From HGW-17 sp964516435 (lineage in GTDB: Bacteria; Myxococcota_A; Polyangia; HGW-17): a stretch of DNA of 64,000 nucleotides. This document shows positions 26,283 through 36,779 of the stretch, in pieces. The notes beneath the pieces were generated by a model, which searched no databases, had not been told where the DNA came from, and saw nothing but the letters and a program-made list of their open reading frames with translations. The DNA lies in the NCBI GenBank assembly GCA_964516435.1, contig CAZEZP010000012.1:1-64000 (forward strand), read 5' to 3'. How positions within the stretch are numbered: the stretch's first letter is position 1; each line of letters opens with the position of its first letter. The position numbers and the translations under genes were made by a program.

Positions 26283-28727
26283 ATGAACGACACGTCTTCC
26301 CGTCCGCTTCCCTCCCCTTCGCGCGGCATTCCGGGCCTGCGCCGAGGCTCCTCCGCAACGGCCTGGAGCCTGGTGCTGCTGTGCTGGATGGCATTCCCTT
26401 CCAGTTCCCGCGCGCAACCGGCCATGGGGGAGATTGCAGATGAGAAGACGGCTCTGCAAACGCCGGAAGTCCCGCCGCCCGGAACGCAGGAAGCCGCCGC
26501 CGACCCTGGAGAACCGGCTCTTGCGGATTCGTTCCCGCTGGCGGGGTCCAAGTTGCAGGTATCGCGGCTCTTCCCCGCCGTTTCGGGATCTGCCCGGCTG
26601 GCGGCGGCCCACGCGGAGTTCACGTCCGGACAGCCCGGTGCGGCCCTCGACGAACTGGCACGGCTGCCGGGAGCGTCGGGCGCGCGCGCGCGATTCTGGA
26701 AATTCCTGCTGGCCGTGCGCTCTCTGCAAATCGGCGATGCCCTGAGCGCCATGCAGATGCTGCGCACGGATTTCCCGCAACTTCGCGACTGGCTGGTGCT
26801 CCAGGCCGCCCTGGCCCATCTGGCCGCAGGCAACGTGGAAGAGGCGCGTGCCCTGGCCCAGGTGGTGGAAAACGGGCCCTATACCGTCGAAGGGCTGCGT
26901 CTCCAGGTCGAAACGGCCCGCCGTTCGCAGGATTTCATCGCCATGGAAAAATGGCTGAACCGCCTGGCCGGTCTGCAACTGCCCCGCCTGCAGGAAGCCG
27001 CCGTCCGCCTGGAACTGGCGAAACTGCTGATCCGCCGCAAGGCCCCTGCGCAGGCGTGGAAAATCTATCTGGCCCGGGTATGGGGCGCCGTCCCACAGAC
27101 ACAAATGTCCCGGGAAGCCGAGGATGCGGCCGTTTCGGCCGGAGCCGGAAAAATCGCCGACTGGGCCCCGTGCGCGCAGAAAATCGAGCGGGCGCGTCGG
27201 CTTTCGGACCTGCAACTGCACGACGCGGTGGTGGAAACGCTGGCATCGGCCGCCGACTGCAGCCGCGACGAGAAATGCGAGGCGCTCTACTGGCGCGGCC
27301 GCTCCCTCTCCTTCCTGAAAAAGCGCCGGGATGCCGCCTCCGTGCTGGCCAAAGCCGTGGAACAGTGCGAAAAGACACGCAATATCGAACTGCGGGTTCG
27401 CGCCAAGTACATCGCCGGCCGCAACGCGCGCCGCATGGGCGACCCGAAGCAGGCGCAGGCCTATTTCCGCCGCGTGTATCGCGAGCATCCCGATGACACG
27501 TATGCCGACGACGCCATGTACCAGGAAGCATCGGCCCTGTTCGCCCAGGGAAAGGCCGTGGCTGCGCGCGCAAAACTGGAGGAGATGATCCGCCGCCATC
27601 CGCGGGGGGATCAGGCCGGCCAGGCCGTGTGGCGGCTGGTGCTGGAAGACCTGCAGGCCGGCAAGTGGGCGGCGGCGGCGAAAGCGCTGGCCCAGGCCCG
27701 GGAGCGGCTCGTTCCGGAAGCCCCCTACGAGGACTGGGGACGGCTGCTGTACTGGCAGGGACGCTGCGCCCAGATGCAGAAGGACGAATCCGCCCGGAAA
27801 TTCTATGCCGAAACCGTGGCCATGGCACCGGGCACATATTATTCGCTTTTGGCTTTGCACCGGCTGGAGGAACTGGCCGCCGGCGAAGGGACCACGCTCC
27901 TGCAAAAAATGCTGGCTGCGGCGTCCCCGTCCGTCTGGCCGTGGTCCACCCTGGAGCATCCCGACTTCGCGAAGCCTGCGTTCGCGCGCATCCTCCGGTT
28001 CGCCCAACTGGGACTCGCGGCCGAAATTCCGCGCGAACTGCAGGATCTGGGCCGCGCGCTGCCGGAAAAGCCGGAAGACGTCTTGGAAGCCGACCGTCCC
28101 TTCTGGCGGGCCATGATGCACGTGTATCTCACGGCCGGCGAAGAGTTGACGGCCGCCCGGCTGCAGGGCCGCCTGCTGTACGATTACGCCCAGGGCTGGC
28201 CGGCCGGCAACCTGCGCAAACTGTGGGAAACCGCCTACCCGCGCGCCTATGCCGCCGAAATCGCCGCCGCCGCCGGGCGCTTCGGCATCAGCGCCCACCT
28301 GCTGGCCGGCCTGGTGCGCGAGGAGAGTTTCTTCAATCCGTCCATCCGCTCCTCGGCGGGAGCGCTGGGGCTGGGCCAACTGATGCCGGCCACCGCGCGG
28401 CAGATGGCGGCGGCGGCAGGCGTCGCCGTGAAGACCGAAGCCGACCTGCTCGCGCCGGCCGTGAACCTGCCCATCACGGCCGCCTACCTCGCCCATCTGT
28501 CCCGGCGCCTCAACGGCAGCCTCCTGCTGACGGTAGGCGCCTACAATGCGGGAGAGAGCGCCATTTCGGCATGGCGCGCGCAGCATGCGGCCCAGCCCGT
28601 CGACCTGTGGGTGGAACTCATGGAGGTCTCGGAAACGCGCAATTACATCAAGCGTGTGCTCTCTTCCATGTTCGTGTATCACATCCTGTCGAAAGACGCG
28701 GATTTCCCGCGTCTGGACCTGCGCTGA
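26283..28727 (+). CDS. Soluble lytic murein transglycosylase (Slt70 type)
   Basis: 814 residues. The N-terminus has a signal peptide (RRGSS, hydrophobic core, SSSRAQ). Residues about 100-640 are helical and TPR-like (AGRNARRMGDPKQAQAYFRR), as in the ring-shaped superhelix of Slt70. The C-terminal catalytic domain has the goose-lysozyme-like motifs: EES with catalytic Glu at about residue 681, SSAGALGLGQLMPATA, and VGAYNAGESA. It cleaves peptidoglycan glycan strands in the periplasm to form anhydromuropeptides. AAGG precedes the ATG by seven bases. Confidence 0.9.
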   Translation: MNDTSSRPLPSPSRGIPGLRRGSSATAWSLVLLCWMAFPSSSRAQPAMGEIADEKTALQTPEVPPPGTQEAAADPGEPALADSFPLAGSKLQVSRLFPAVSGSARLAAAHAEFTSGQPGAALDELARLPGASGARARFWKFLLAVRSLQIGDALSAMQMLRTDFPQLRDWLVLQAALAHLAAGNVEEARALAQVVENGPYTVEGLRLQVETARRSQDFIAMEKWLNRLAGLQLPRLQEAAVRLELAKLLIRRKAPAQAWKIYLARVWGAVPQTQMSREAEDAAVSAGAGKIADWAPCAQKIERARRLSDLQLHDAVVETLASAADCSRDEKCEALYWRGRSLSFLKKRRDAASVLAKAVEQCEKTRNIELRVRAKYIAGRNARRMGDPKQAQAYFRRVYREHPDDTYADDAMYQEASALFAQGKAVAARAKLEEMIRRHPRGDQAGQAVWRLVLEDLQAGKWAAAAKALAQARERLVPEAPYEDWGRLLYWQGRCAQMQKDESARKFYAETVAMAPGTYYSLLALHRLEELAAGEGTTLLQKMLAAASPSVWPWSTLEHPDFAKPAFARILRFAQLGLAAEIPRELQDLGRALPEKPEDVLEADRPFWRAMMHVYLTAGEELTAARLQGRLLYDYAQGWPAGNLRKLWETAYPRAYAAEIAAAAGRFGISAHLLAGLVREESFFNPSIRSSAGALGLGQLMPATARQMAAAAGVAVKTEADLLAPAVNLPITAAYLAHLSRRLNGSLLLTVGAYNAGESAISAWRAQHAAQPVDLWVELMEVSETRNYIKRVLSSMFVYHILSKDADFPRLDLR

Positions 28728-28751
28728 AACGCCCGGCCGCGAGAGATCCCC

Positions 28752-29453
28752 ATGATGGCGTTCTTCCACATCGTCGCGGGACTGCTCAATGCAGGCATCA
28801 TGCTCCTGAAGTGGCCGCTGGCGCTGGCGCTGGCCGCCCTCCTGCCCGGATGCGCGGTGGCGCTCTGGCAGGCGCTGGCGCGGTTGCTCCACGCGGGCCT
28901 GCGGCTGTGGCCGTTCTGGACGGGATTTGCCGTCTTCTTCCTGCTGGTGCGGCTCTTCTGGCGGCGCTCGGCGATCCTCCTGTGGATCTGGACGCTGGAG
29001 CACGAGGCCACGCATGCCCTGTTCGCCCTGGCCACCGGCCATCCCGTGGTGGGATTCAGCGTGGGCCCGGACAAGGGCAGCGTGAAGTATCTGGGGCTGG
29101 ATACCTGGCTCATCCGCATCTCTCCCTATTTTTTCCCCCTGTACCTCCTGGCCGCGCTGGGAATCCTCGGATTCACCGGACGGCTCGCCTCCACGGGCGG
29201 GCAACTGGCGCTGGGAGCGGCGTTCGCATCCACCGTGCTGCACATGTTCCACGAATTCCATCCCAGACAGGCGGATCTGGACGTCGCAGGCCGCCCCTTT
29301 TCCTGGTTCTTCGTTCCGGCGGCCAACGTGGCCACGTGGGGGCTGTTTTTATTTTTCTTCCTGCATGGCAGGCCCGGCATCGGCACCTGGTGGAGCATTT
29401 CGTGGCAAAACGCCCGCACCATCTGGCACACCGTCGCGATCGCCCTGCGCTGA
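28752..29453 (+). CDS. Membrane protein with HExxH motif, putative M50-like metalloprotease
   Basis: 233 residues with about five or six hydrophobic segments. H84-E-A-T-H88 lies at the end of a membrane helix (WTLEHEATHALFALATG), the arrangement seen in site-2-type (M50) intramembrane peptidases. A second metal ligand (often Asp or Asn in a later helix) is not certain; HEFHPRQADLD at about residue 161-171 is a candidate. The gene lies 24 bases after the transglycosylase and is probably cotranscribed with it. Function is inferred only from the motif. Confidence 0.6.
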   Translation: MMAFFHIVAGLLNAGIMLLKWPLALALAALLPGCAVALWQALARLLHAGLRLWPFWTGFAVFFLLVRLFWRRSAILLWIWTLEHEATHALFALATGHPVVGFSVGPDKGSVKYLGLDTWLIRISPYFFPLYLLAALGILGFTGRLASTGGQLALGAAFASTVLHMFHEFHPRQADLDVAGRPFSWFFVPAANVATWGLFLFFFLHGRPGIGTWWSISWQNARTIWHTVAIALR

Positions 29454-29559
29454 AAACCCGCCACAATTGCAATTCTTGGCTATCCATCAGAAATAGCATT
29501 GCATGATTGAAACGAAGAATTGAAATGTTCGATGAAAGAACCCGCCAGAAAAACAGGCA
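29454..29559. other. Short intergenic region between convergent genes
   Basis: An AT-richer gap. Inverse octamers CAATTCTT and AAGAATTG are present near 29470 and 29515 but lack T runs, so a terminator is only possible. Confidence 0.3.
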
Positions 29560-30282
29560 TCACTCGTTGGCGGCGTAGAGCAGCACCAGGGTGATATTGT
29601 CGGCGCCGCCCCGGGCCAGCGCCGTCTCCACGAGGATTTGCGGCAGGTTGGCATAGAAGTTGTGCACGAACAGATGCTGCAGTTCCTCGGAACTGAAATA
29701 GTTGGAAAGGCCGTCGGAGCACAGCAGGAAGACGTCGCCCGCGGAGAAGGGAACCACCTGCATGTCCACCTGGAGGATCTCGCCGAAACCCACCGAACGC
29801 GTGATGACGGATTTCCAGCGGGAAATGGCGGCTTCCTCCTCGCTGATGTAGCCGGCCTTCAACTGCTCGTTGATCCAGGTGTGGTCCGAGGTCAGTTGGG
29901 TCATCTGGCCATCGCGGAACAGGTAGGCGCGCGAATCGCCCACGTGGGCCAGATGGAAGCGGGCGCCCTCCCGCAGCATGACCGTGCAGGTGGTGCCCAT
30001 GCCGGCCAGCGTGGATTCCCCGCGGGCCCGCTCCAGGATGGATCGGTTGGCTTCCAGAATGGCATCGAGCAGCGCCTCGTCCGCCTTCCTGCCGTTGCGG
30101 CCGGCCGCCAGCACGCGCTCGATGGTCCGGGCGGCCATGTCGCTGGCCACCTGCCCGCCCGCGTGGCCGCCCATGCCGTCCGCCACCAGATACAGCCCCA
30201 GTTCGTCATTGACGCAGAGGTTGTCCTCGTTTTTTTCCCGGACATTGCCAATGTCCGTCATGGCCCAAGAATGGATGCGCAT
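29560..30282 (-). CDS. PP2C-type Ser/Thr protein phosphatase
   Basis: 240 residues, a compact stand-alone PPM phosphatase. Motifs in order: REKNEDNLCV, VADGMGGHAGGQVASD, LAGMGTTCTVML, LAHVGDSRAYLF, ITRSVG, CSDGLSNY and GGADNITLVLL. The Asp residues of these motifs bind two or three Mn/Mg ions. It likely reverses Hanks-type kinase signalling in the cytoplasm; no kinase gene is next to it. An AGGT eight bases before the ATG at 30282 and the family start (MRIHSWAMTDIG) decide the start over an in-frame extension to 30531. Confidence 0.9.
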   Translation of the reverse strand: MRIHSWAMTDIGNVREKNEDNLCVNDELGLYLVADGMGGHAGGQVASDMAARTIERVLAAGRNGRKADEALLDAILEANRSILERARGESTLAGMGTTCTVMLREGARFHLAHVGDSRAYLFRDGQMTQLTSDHTWINEQLKAGYISEEEAAISRWKSVITRSVGFGEILQVDMQVVPFSAGDVFLLCSDGLSNYFSSEELQHLFVHNFYANLPQILVETALARGGADNITLVLLYAANE

Positions 30283-30639
30283 GGAGCCGACCTGCAAAAC
30301 GCTCGCGCTGCGCCGACGCCCGTTCTTGCCGGACCCGCATCGGCACGGCCGGAAAGGCGCGCGACATATGGACGCACACCGTATCCCTGCCGTGCAGAAC
30401 CCGTTCCGTTTCGCGCCGGCACGACGGAATTGAAGCTGCCGGATTTTTCCGGAAATGTCAACAGATTTCTTGTCCCTTTCGGGGGGAAAGGCTGTGTGCA
30501 AAAAATGTTGGCCTTTGACACGCTGCGTCATAACTTATTGAAAACATTGAAAAATTTTTAAAATCTACGTTGATTCCAGATGAATTTTCCCCTAGGCTTC
30601 CCTGTGGCCGCGCATTCCATCGCGCATCTGGAAAACTTC
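30283..30639. promoter_or_regulatory. Divergent intergenic region
   Basis: 357 bases between the divergent PP2C and lipoprotein genes; both promoters should be here. The right half is AT-rich. A TTGACA at 30515-30520 is a possible -35 for the rightward gene, but no good -10 follows at 16-18 bases. No coding sequence is supported. Confidence 0.4.
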
Positions 30640-32298
30640 ATGAAAATCATTCCCTTCCTTTCTGTTCTGCTGCTCTTCTCCCTTGCATCTCCGGCATGCG
30701 AGTCGGTCAACGACATCGTCATCGAAACGCCGCCGGAAGGCTCCTTCTTGCCCGCCGGCATGCCCGTGGAGGTGCGCGTGCATGCCAAGGAAGGTCCGCT
30801 CGTCGTCAACGGCGTGAAATACGGGGGAAAGAATGCCGCGGCGCAACTGCCTCCCGTGGACGGGCTCGGGTTCATCAAGGCCGAGAAACCGGGACAGGAA
30901 CTGTTCAGCGTCCGCTCCTACCTGCAGGGGAATTTCCGGGATCCGCACGCCTTCCACCCGGACACTGTGCAGACGCGCCTGGGAATCGAAATCATCGAGC
31001 GGCGTCCGGCGTCCTTCTCCTCCCTGTGCGAGGAGATGATGCAGGGCGAAGAACTGGTCGGCTACATGCCCAACCCCATCGTGGTGGAGACGGAAATCGC
31101 CTTCGTGCCCGTCACCATCGAGGTGACGGCGACCTCCGTCGTCGCGCACGGCATCGACGTGCAGATGCGCTTCGAAGACGGAAAACTGCTCTTCCATTCC
31201 AGATTAAGCAATGTGCAAATTTACTATCTGAGCCGCGCGGCGGGCATTTCGGGCTCCGGGCAGGCCCTGTACGAATGGATGGAGATCGACGGCGAACTGC
31301 GGCTCTCCGTGGAAGACAGCGACCTGGTGAACATGTCGGCCCGTGCTTCCGAGCCCCGCATCCAGGATGACGGAGGCATTCCCCAGGCGGCCTTCGCGCC
31401 CATCGTGGCGCGGCTCGACGAGGCCGTGCAGGAAGCCATCATCGTCACCACCCGCAACTCCTCGCGGGAAGTGTTCAACCACATGATGCGCACGCTCGTG
31501 CCCCAGGTGGCGCTGGAGTTCGACCGTCCCATCGTGCAGGCCACCCGCTCGCGCGGCATCCGCATCGACGGGGAATCCATCCATGTCGCCTACGAAACGC
31601 GGGTGGAGGCCCAGACTCCGCTGCTGGCGGGTCCGGATGCCGGCGTCCTGGAACGCTCGCACGCGGATGCGCGCCCGGAAACCGGCATGTCCATCTCGTT
31701 CGGATCCCCGCTGGTGAACCAGATCGCCTTCGCCATGTGGGATGCCGGAAACGCCGCGGGCAAGACCTACACCCGGCAGCGGCTGTACGAACTGGGCATG
31801 GAGCGGCTCGGCGGCTATTACGAGCGGCTGAAGACCTCCACCATCGACCTGCTCCTGCCGCCCGTGCTGGAATGGGATGCGGCCGGTCCCTGGCTCGTCA
31901 TCGGCGGAATCGAAATCACCATGGAGATCGACGGCGACGAAAACACCGTGGCGCACACGGCCAGCCGTGTGCCCGTGATGTTTTCCCAGGAGGAAAACGC
32001 CATCGTGCTGCTGCGGGATCCCGCGCGCGAGGTGGAGTTTCGCGACGTCGGCTTCAACCGCATGTCCGGCATGGTGGACGCCGACAAGGTGGTGCGTCTG
32101 CTGAAAACGGCCGTTCCCGGCGTGGTTTCCGATCTCTTCTCCACGTTCCCCGTCGTGCGCATGACGGCCACCCAACTGCCCCGGCTCAACGGCGGTCCCG
32201 GCCCCCTCGTGCAGACGGTGCTGCGCTCCGTATCCGCCGAAAACGGCTTCTGGCGCCTGGACCTGGATTTCGAGCGGGTCCCGTCCACCGAGCGTTGA
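30640..32298 (+). CDS. Lipoprotein, possibly TULIP/BPI-like
   Basis: 552 residues. Signal peptide with SLASPAC, an imperfect lipobox. The mature protein begins with a short Ig-like stretch (IETPPEGSFLPAGMPVEVRVHA), then two long halves rich in amphipathic strands. The segment FGSPLVNQIAFAMWDAGNA, next to long extended strands, recalls the two-barrel lipid-binding TULIP (BPI/LBP) fold; this is inference from pattern only. Such a protein could bind lipid or lipopolysaccharide at the outer membrane. A weak ribosome site (TGGAAAAC) precedes the ATG. It faces the RCC1 gene. Confidence 0.6.
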   Translation: MKIIPFLSVLLLFSLASPACESVNDIVIETPPEGSFLPAGMPVEVRVHAKEGPLVVNGVKYGGKNAAAQLPPVDGLGFIKAEKPGQELFSVRSYLQGNFRDPHAFHPDTVQTRLGIEIIERRPASFSSLCEEMMQGEELVGYMPNPIVVETEIAFVPVTIEVTATSVVAHGIDVQMRFEDGKLLFHSRLSNVQIYYLSRAAGISGSGQALYEWMEIDGELRLSVEDSDLVNMSARASEPRIQDDGGIPQAAFAPIVARLDEAVQEAIIVTTRNSSREVFNHMMRTLVPQVALEFDRPIVQATRSRGIRIDGESIHVAYETRVEAQTPLLAGPDAGVLERSHADARPETGMSISFGSPLVNQIAFAMWDAGNAAGKTYTRQRLYELGMERLGGYYERLKTSTIDLLLPPVLEWDAAGPWLVIGGIEITMEIDGDENTVAHTASRVPVMFSQEENAIVLLRDPAREVEFRDVGFNRMSGMVDADKVVRLLKTAVPGVVSDLFSTFPVVRMTATQLPRLNGGPGPLVQTVLRSVSAENGFWRLDLDFERVPSTER

Positions 32299-32415
32299 AG
32301 CGGCGCATTCTCTTTTGCAGTTCTCTTGCGTTCCTTCATGCGGCCGGGCATGGACGATGCCCCTGCGCCCTGCCGCCTGCCGGAAGAAAATGATTTGCGT
32401 GCTCAGATCGCGTGA
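32299..32415. other. Intergenic region between convergent genes
   Basis: About 117 bases with no gene; no clear hairpin plus T-run was seen. Confidence 0.3.
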
Positions 32416-34008
32416 TCAGAAGGAAACGGGAGATGGCGCGCGCAGGGTGTTGTCTTCCCCGGAGGCACACTGGGAAAATGCGTTGTCGCCCCAGCAGAAA
32501 AGCCGCCCGCCATCCACGGCGCAGTTGTGGCTGAATCCGGTGCCGAACACGCTTGCGCCCGCCAGCCCCGCGACGCTGCGGGAAGAAGTGGAGAGCGGGT
32601 CGCTGGATCCATCGCCCAGTTGGCCGTATTCGTTGGAGCCCCAGCAGCCCAGCGTGCCATCTTCATAAAGCGCGCAGGTATGGGCGCCGCCGCAGCGCAC
32701 GCCGGCCACTCCCGTCGCCGTGGCGCTCACGGGGCTGTTGGAATCGGTCGTGGTCCCGTTGCCCAGTTCGCCGCTGGCGTTGGAGCCCCAGCATTTCACC
32801 GTGGCATCCCCCAGAAGCGCGCACGTATGGAAACCGCCCGCAGACAGGGCATCCACGCCGGAAAGCCCCGCGACGGCCACGGGCGTGGTGGAATTGGGAA
32901 TGGCCGTGCCCGTGCCCAGTTGGCCCAGAGCGTTGGAGCCCCAGCATTTCACCGTGGCATCCCCCAGAAGCGCGCACGTGTGGTTTTCGGCCGCGACCAC
33001 GTCCACGGCATTGGCGATTCCCGTGACGGCCACGGGGAAGGCCGGCTGGCTCGTGGAGCCGTTGCCCAGTTTTCCGTCGAAGTTGGAGCCCCAGCAGCGC
33101 AGGGTGCCGGCCTGCTGAACCACGCAGTTGTGGTTGCGCCCGGAAGAGAGCGCCACCGCGTCGGTGATGTTGGACACGGCCACCGGCGTCGCCGACGGCG
33201 TGGTGGTCCCGTTGCCCAGTTCGCCGTAGATGTTGCCGCCCCAGCATTTGACCGTGTGGTTGGCCAGAAGCGTGCAGGTATGGTATTCGCCGGCCGATAT
33301 GGCGGCGGCGTCCGAAATCTCGGTGATGCGCACGGGCTGCGCGCTCTTCATCTCGGATGTGCCGTTGCCCAGTTGGCCAAACGTGTTGTCGCCCCAGCAC
33401 CACACGCGGCCCAGGCTGTCCAGGACGCAGGTGTGATAGTAGCCGGCGGCGATGGCCGTGATGGTGAAGCAGCCGGAAGCGTCGAGTCCGCAGTCGGCAT
33501 TGCAGGTGGGATACCCATAACCCCAGCCTTGCGCCTCGCAGGTGGCATCGCCCACGTCGTCGCCTTCACAGGCCTCGCCCGGGTCCCGCACGCCGTTGCC
33601 GCACGTGCGCACGCACACGGACGGCTGGCCAGAGCAGGACCAGCCGGGATTGACCGTGCACTGGGAAGAGCATCCGGGATCCCCGGCCGTGCCGGCATCG
33701 CAGCCTTCGCCGGGCTCCACGAAGCCGTTGCCGCATTCCGTCAGGCAGGCAGAGGCATCCAGCGTGCAGGAGGCGGTGCAGGCCAGCTCGCCGCCGGCAT
33801 GATAGCCCTCGCTGGCGCAGGTGCGCGTCCCGAAATCCGTCCCGTCGCAGGGTTCGGCGCCTTCCCGGACCCCATTGCCGCAAACGGCATTCGTATTGTT
33901 GCTGTTATTATTGTTTTCCTGCTTTTTCCCACCTCCATCATCACAAGCAGAAATTGCAATCAAAGAAAACGAAAATAATAAAATTTGAAAACGACGAATC
34001 GACTGCAT
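32416..34008 (-). CDS. Lipoprotein with myxobacterial Cys-rich repeats and RCC1-like beta-propeller
   Basis: 530 residues. Lipoprotein signal ending in IAISAC, then an Asn-rich linker. Residues about 42-175 hold three CGNGVxExGExCD-type Cys-rich repeats, a family typical of myxobacteria. Residues about 180-525 contain seven RCC1-type blades of about 50 residues (HTCALLGDATVKCWGSNALGQLGTG pattern), expected to form a propeller. The role is probably binding at the cell surface; RCC1 folds in bacteria have no fixed activity. GGAGGAAATC precedes the ATG. Two blades share an identical 50-bp DNA segment. Confidence 0.9.
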   Translation of the reverse strand: MQSIRRFQILLFSFSLIAISACDDGGGKKQENNNNSNNTNAVCGNGVREGAEPCDGTDFGTRTCASEGYHAGGELACTASCTLDASACLTECGNGFVEPGEGCDAGTAGDPGCSSQCTVNPGWSCSGQPSVCVRTCGNGVRDPGEACEGDDVGDATCEAQGWGYGYPTCNADCGLDASGCFTITAIAAGYYHTCVLDSLGRVWCWGDNTFGQLGNGTSEMKSAQPVRITEISDAAAISAGEYHTCTLLANHTVKCWGGNIYGELGNGTTTPSATPVAVSNITDAVALSSGRNHNCVVQQAGTLRCWGSNFDGKLGNGSTSQPAFPVAVTGIANAVDVVAAENHTCALLGDATVKCWGSNALGQLGTGTAIPNSTTPVAVAGLSGVDALSAGGFHTCALLGDATVKCWGSNASGELGNGTTTDSNSPVSATATGVAGVRCGGAHTCALYEDGTLGCWGSNEYGQLGDGSSDPLSTSSRSVAGLAGASVFGTGFSHNCAVDGGRLFCWGDNAFSQCASGEDNTLRAPSPVSF

Positions 34009-34359
34009 GATTTCCTCCTCGAGAAAGCCAAAGCCAAAATATGCTTTTTCGCGCGAGCACCCTACCATGGCCAAACAAAAACGCAAGATTTTTTGCGCTG
34101 GGAGTTGGGAAGCGGCAGGAAAAGGCGGGGGAGCAAAGCAAAAAATTTTTCCGGTTTTTCACTTTTTTTCATGCTTTTTCCGTTTCGCCTGCTATATTCG
34201 CAGCGCCTCGCACGGGCAGTTCCGGTTGGTGCCCGTCGTTCTCCTGCATTCTTTCATGGTGATTGCTGTGGGTGAAAATTCGATGAGGCGCCCCTTCGAC
34301 CGGGCCGGAAGATTCCGGAAAGGGGCGCACCCGGGAAGCATCCCGGAGAAAGAGTATCC
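34009..34359. promoter_or_regulatory. Divergent intergenic region with an extended -10 promoter for the helicase
   Basis: 351 bases between divergent genes. On the plus strand TGCTATATT (34190-34198) fits an extended -10 element with no clear -35. It would give a helicase leader of about 155 bases. The region around 34100-34190 has several poly-A/T tracts. No coding sequence is supported. Confidence 0.45.
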
Positions 34360-35670
<1,311 letters not shown>

Positions 35671-35704
35671 TTTTTGGATCTTTTTATCTTGCCAATTATG
35701 CAAA

Positions 35705-35788
35705 TTGGTCTATTCCAAGAATGAGTTCACATGAATTTCGCTGTGAAAAGAAAAAAGATTTGACAAAAAAGGAATAGTCCAATAGAAC
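35705..35788 (+). promoter_or_regulatory. Promoter and candidate GntR operators of the methylaspartate operon
   Basis: TTGACA (35760-35765) and TAGAAC (35783-35788) are spaced by 17 bases, putting transcription start close to the ATG at 35796. Two GG-nnTAnn-CC sites are visible: GGTCTATTCC (35707-35716) upstream and GGAATAGTCC (35771-35780) between the hexamers. They are inverted copies of each other apart from two central swaps and fit the GntR operator style. Confidence 0.55.
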
Positions 35789-35795
35789 GCACAGC

Positions 35796-36779
35796 ATGAC
35801 GTTGCCGCTGGTGATCGACCCGCATTCCACCATTCCCATCTACGCGCAGATCGTGGAACAAATCGAAGGGCTCGTGAAGAAGGGGCTGCTCTCTCCGGGC
35901 GACCGGCTGCCGCCGGAACGGGATCTGGCGCGGCAACTGGTGGTGGCCCGGGGCACGGTCAAGAAGGCGTACGACGAACTGGCACGCAAGCAGTTGGTGG
36001 AAGGCACCCAGGGACGGGGCACGTTCATCTCGCACACGCGGCCGGATGCGGCCGGCGACCGCCGCCAGCGGGCGCTGGGCGCGATTTCACGGGCCATCGA
36101 CACCTGCGAGGACCTGGGGTTCACCCCGCGCGAAATCCTGCCGTGGTTCCAGTTGCTGGTGCACCAGCGCTCGGAGGTGCGCGCCCGGGTGAACGCCCTG
36201 GCCCTGGATTGCAACCCCGAGGCGCTTTCGGCCTTTTCCGCCCACCTGCAGGACCAGTTGGGCATTTCCATCCATGGAAGACTGCTTTCGGAACTGTTCG
36301 CCAGCGTGGTTCCGGCCCAGGTCTGCGAACCCTACGACCTGGTGATCGTGCCTGCCACGCACTTCGACGAGGTTTCCGGCGTGCTGGAGCCCGTGCGCGA
36401 AAAACTCGTGCAGGTGGCGCTGGCGCCCTCCTATGCCACGATCGCGCGCCTGGGCGGGCTGGGAGATGCCCTGAAGGCGGCCGTCGCTGCCGAAAGCGAA
36501 CGCTTCCACGAAATCGTGGCGTACTGGCTGCGGCAACTGGCGGGCCGCCAGAATCCCCCCGTCCGGCTCCCCCTGGGCGAAGTGGAATCCTTCGACCTCG
36601 CATCGGTGCAGGTGCTCATCCTGCCGCCGGGACAGCGCCGGCTGGCCGAGCACCTGGCCGGTAAGGCATCCGGGCTGGGCGTCCAGATCATTTCCTTCGA
36701 GTACCAGGTGGAGCAGGGATCCGTCATCCACCTGCAGTCCCTGGTCAAACACATCGTGCAGCAGAGGTTGGATTCATGA
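35796..36779 (+). CDS. GntR-family transcriptional regulator of the methylaspartate operon
   Basis: 327 residues. Residues about 8-80 are a GntR winged helix-turn-helix (IYAQIVEQIEGLVKKGLLSPGDRLP, ERDLARQLVVARGTVKKAYDEL, GTQGRGTFIS), closest to the YtrA style. The C-terminal 240 residues do not match the common FadR or UTRA ligand domains and probably sense a pathway metabolite (inference). Its stop overlaps the glmS start (ATGA), so it is cotranscribed with the enzymes. No ribosome site is visible before the ATG, consistent with a leaderless mRNA. Likely regulates its own operon. Confidence 0.85.
   Translation: MTLPLVIDPHSTIPIYAQIVEQIEGLVKKGLLSPGDRLPPERDLARQLVVARGTVKKAYDELARKQLVEGTQGRGTFISHTRPDAAGDRRQRALGAISRAIDTCEDLGFTPREILPWFQLLVHQRSEVRARVNALALDCNPEALSAFSAHLQDQLGISIHGRLLSELFASVVPAQVCEPYDLVIVPATHFDEVSGVLEPVREKLVQVALAPSYATIARLGGLGDALKAAVAAESERFHEIVAYWLRQLAGRQNPPVRLPLGEVESFDLASVQVLILPPGQRRLAEHLAGKASGLGVQIISFEYQVEQGSVIHLQSLVKHIVQQRLDS

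Noticed and set aside
25515..29261. Minus-strand extension upstream of the kinase-like gene
   Set aside because: It is antisense to the transglycosylase and membrane gene; only the part from 26168 has a ribosome site and a family pattern.
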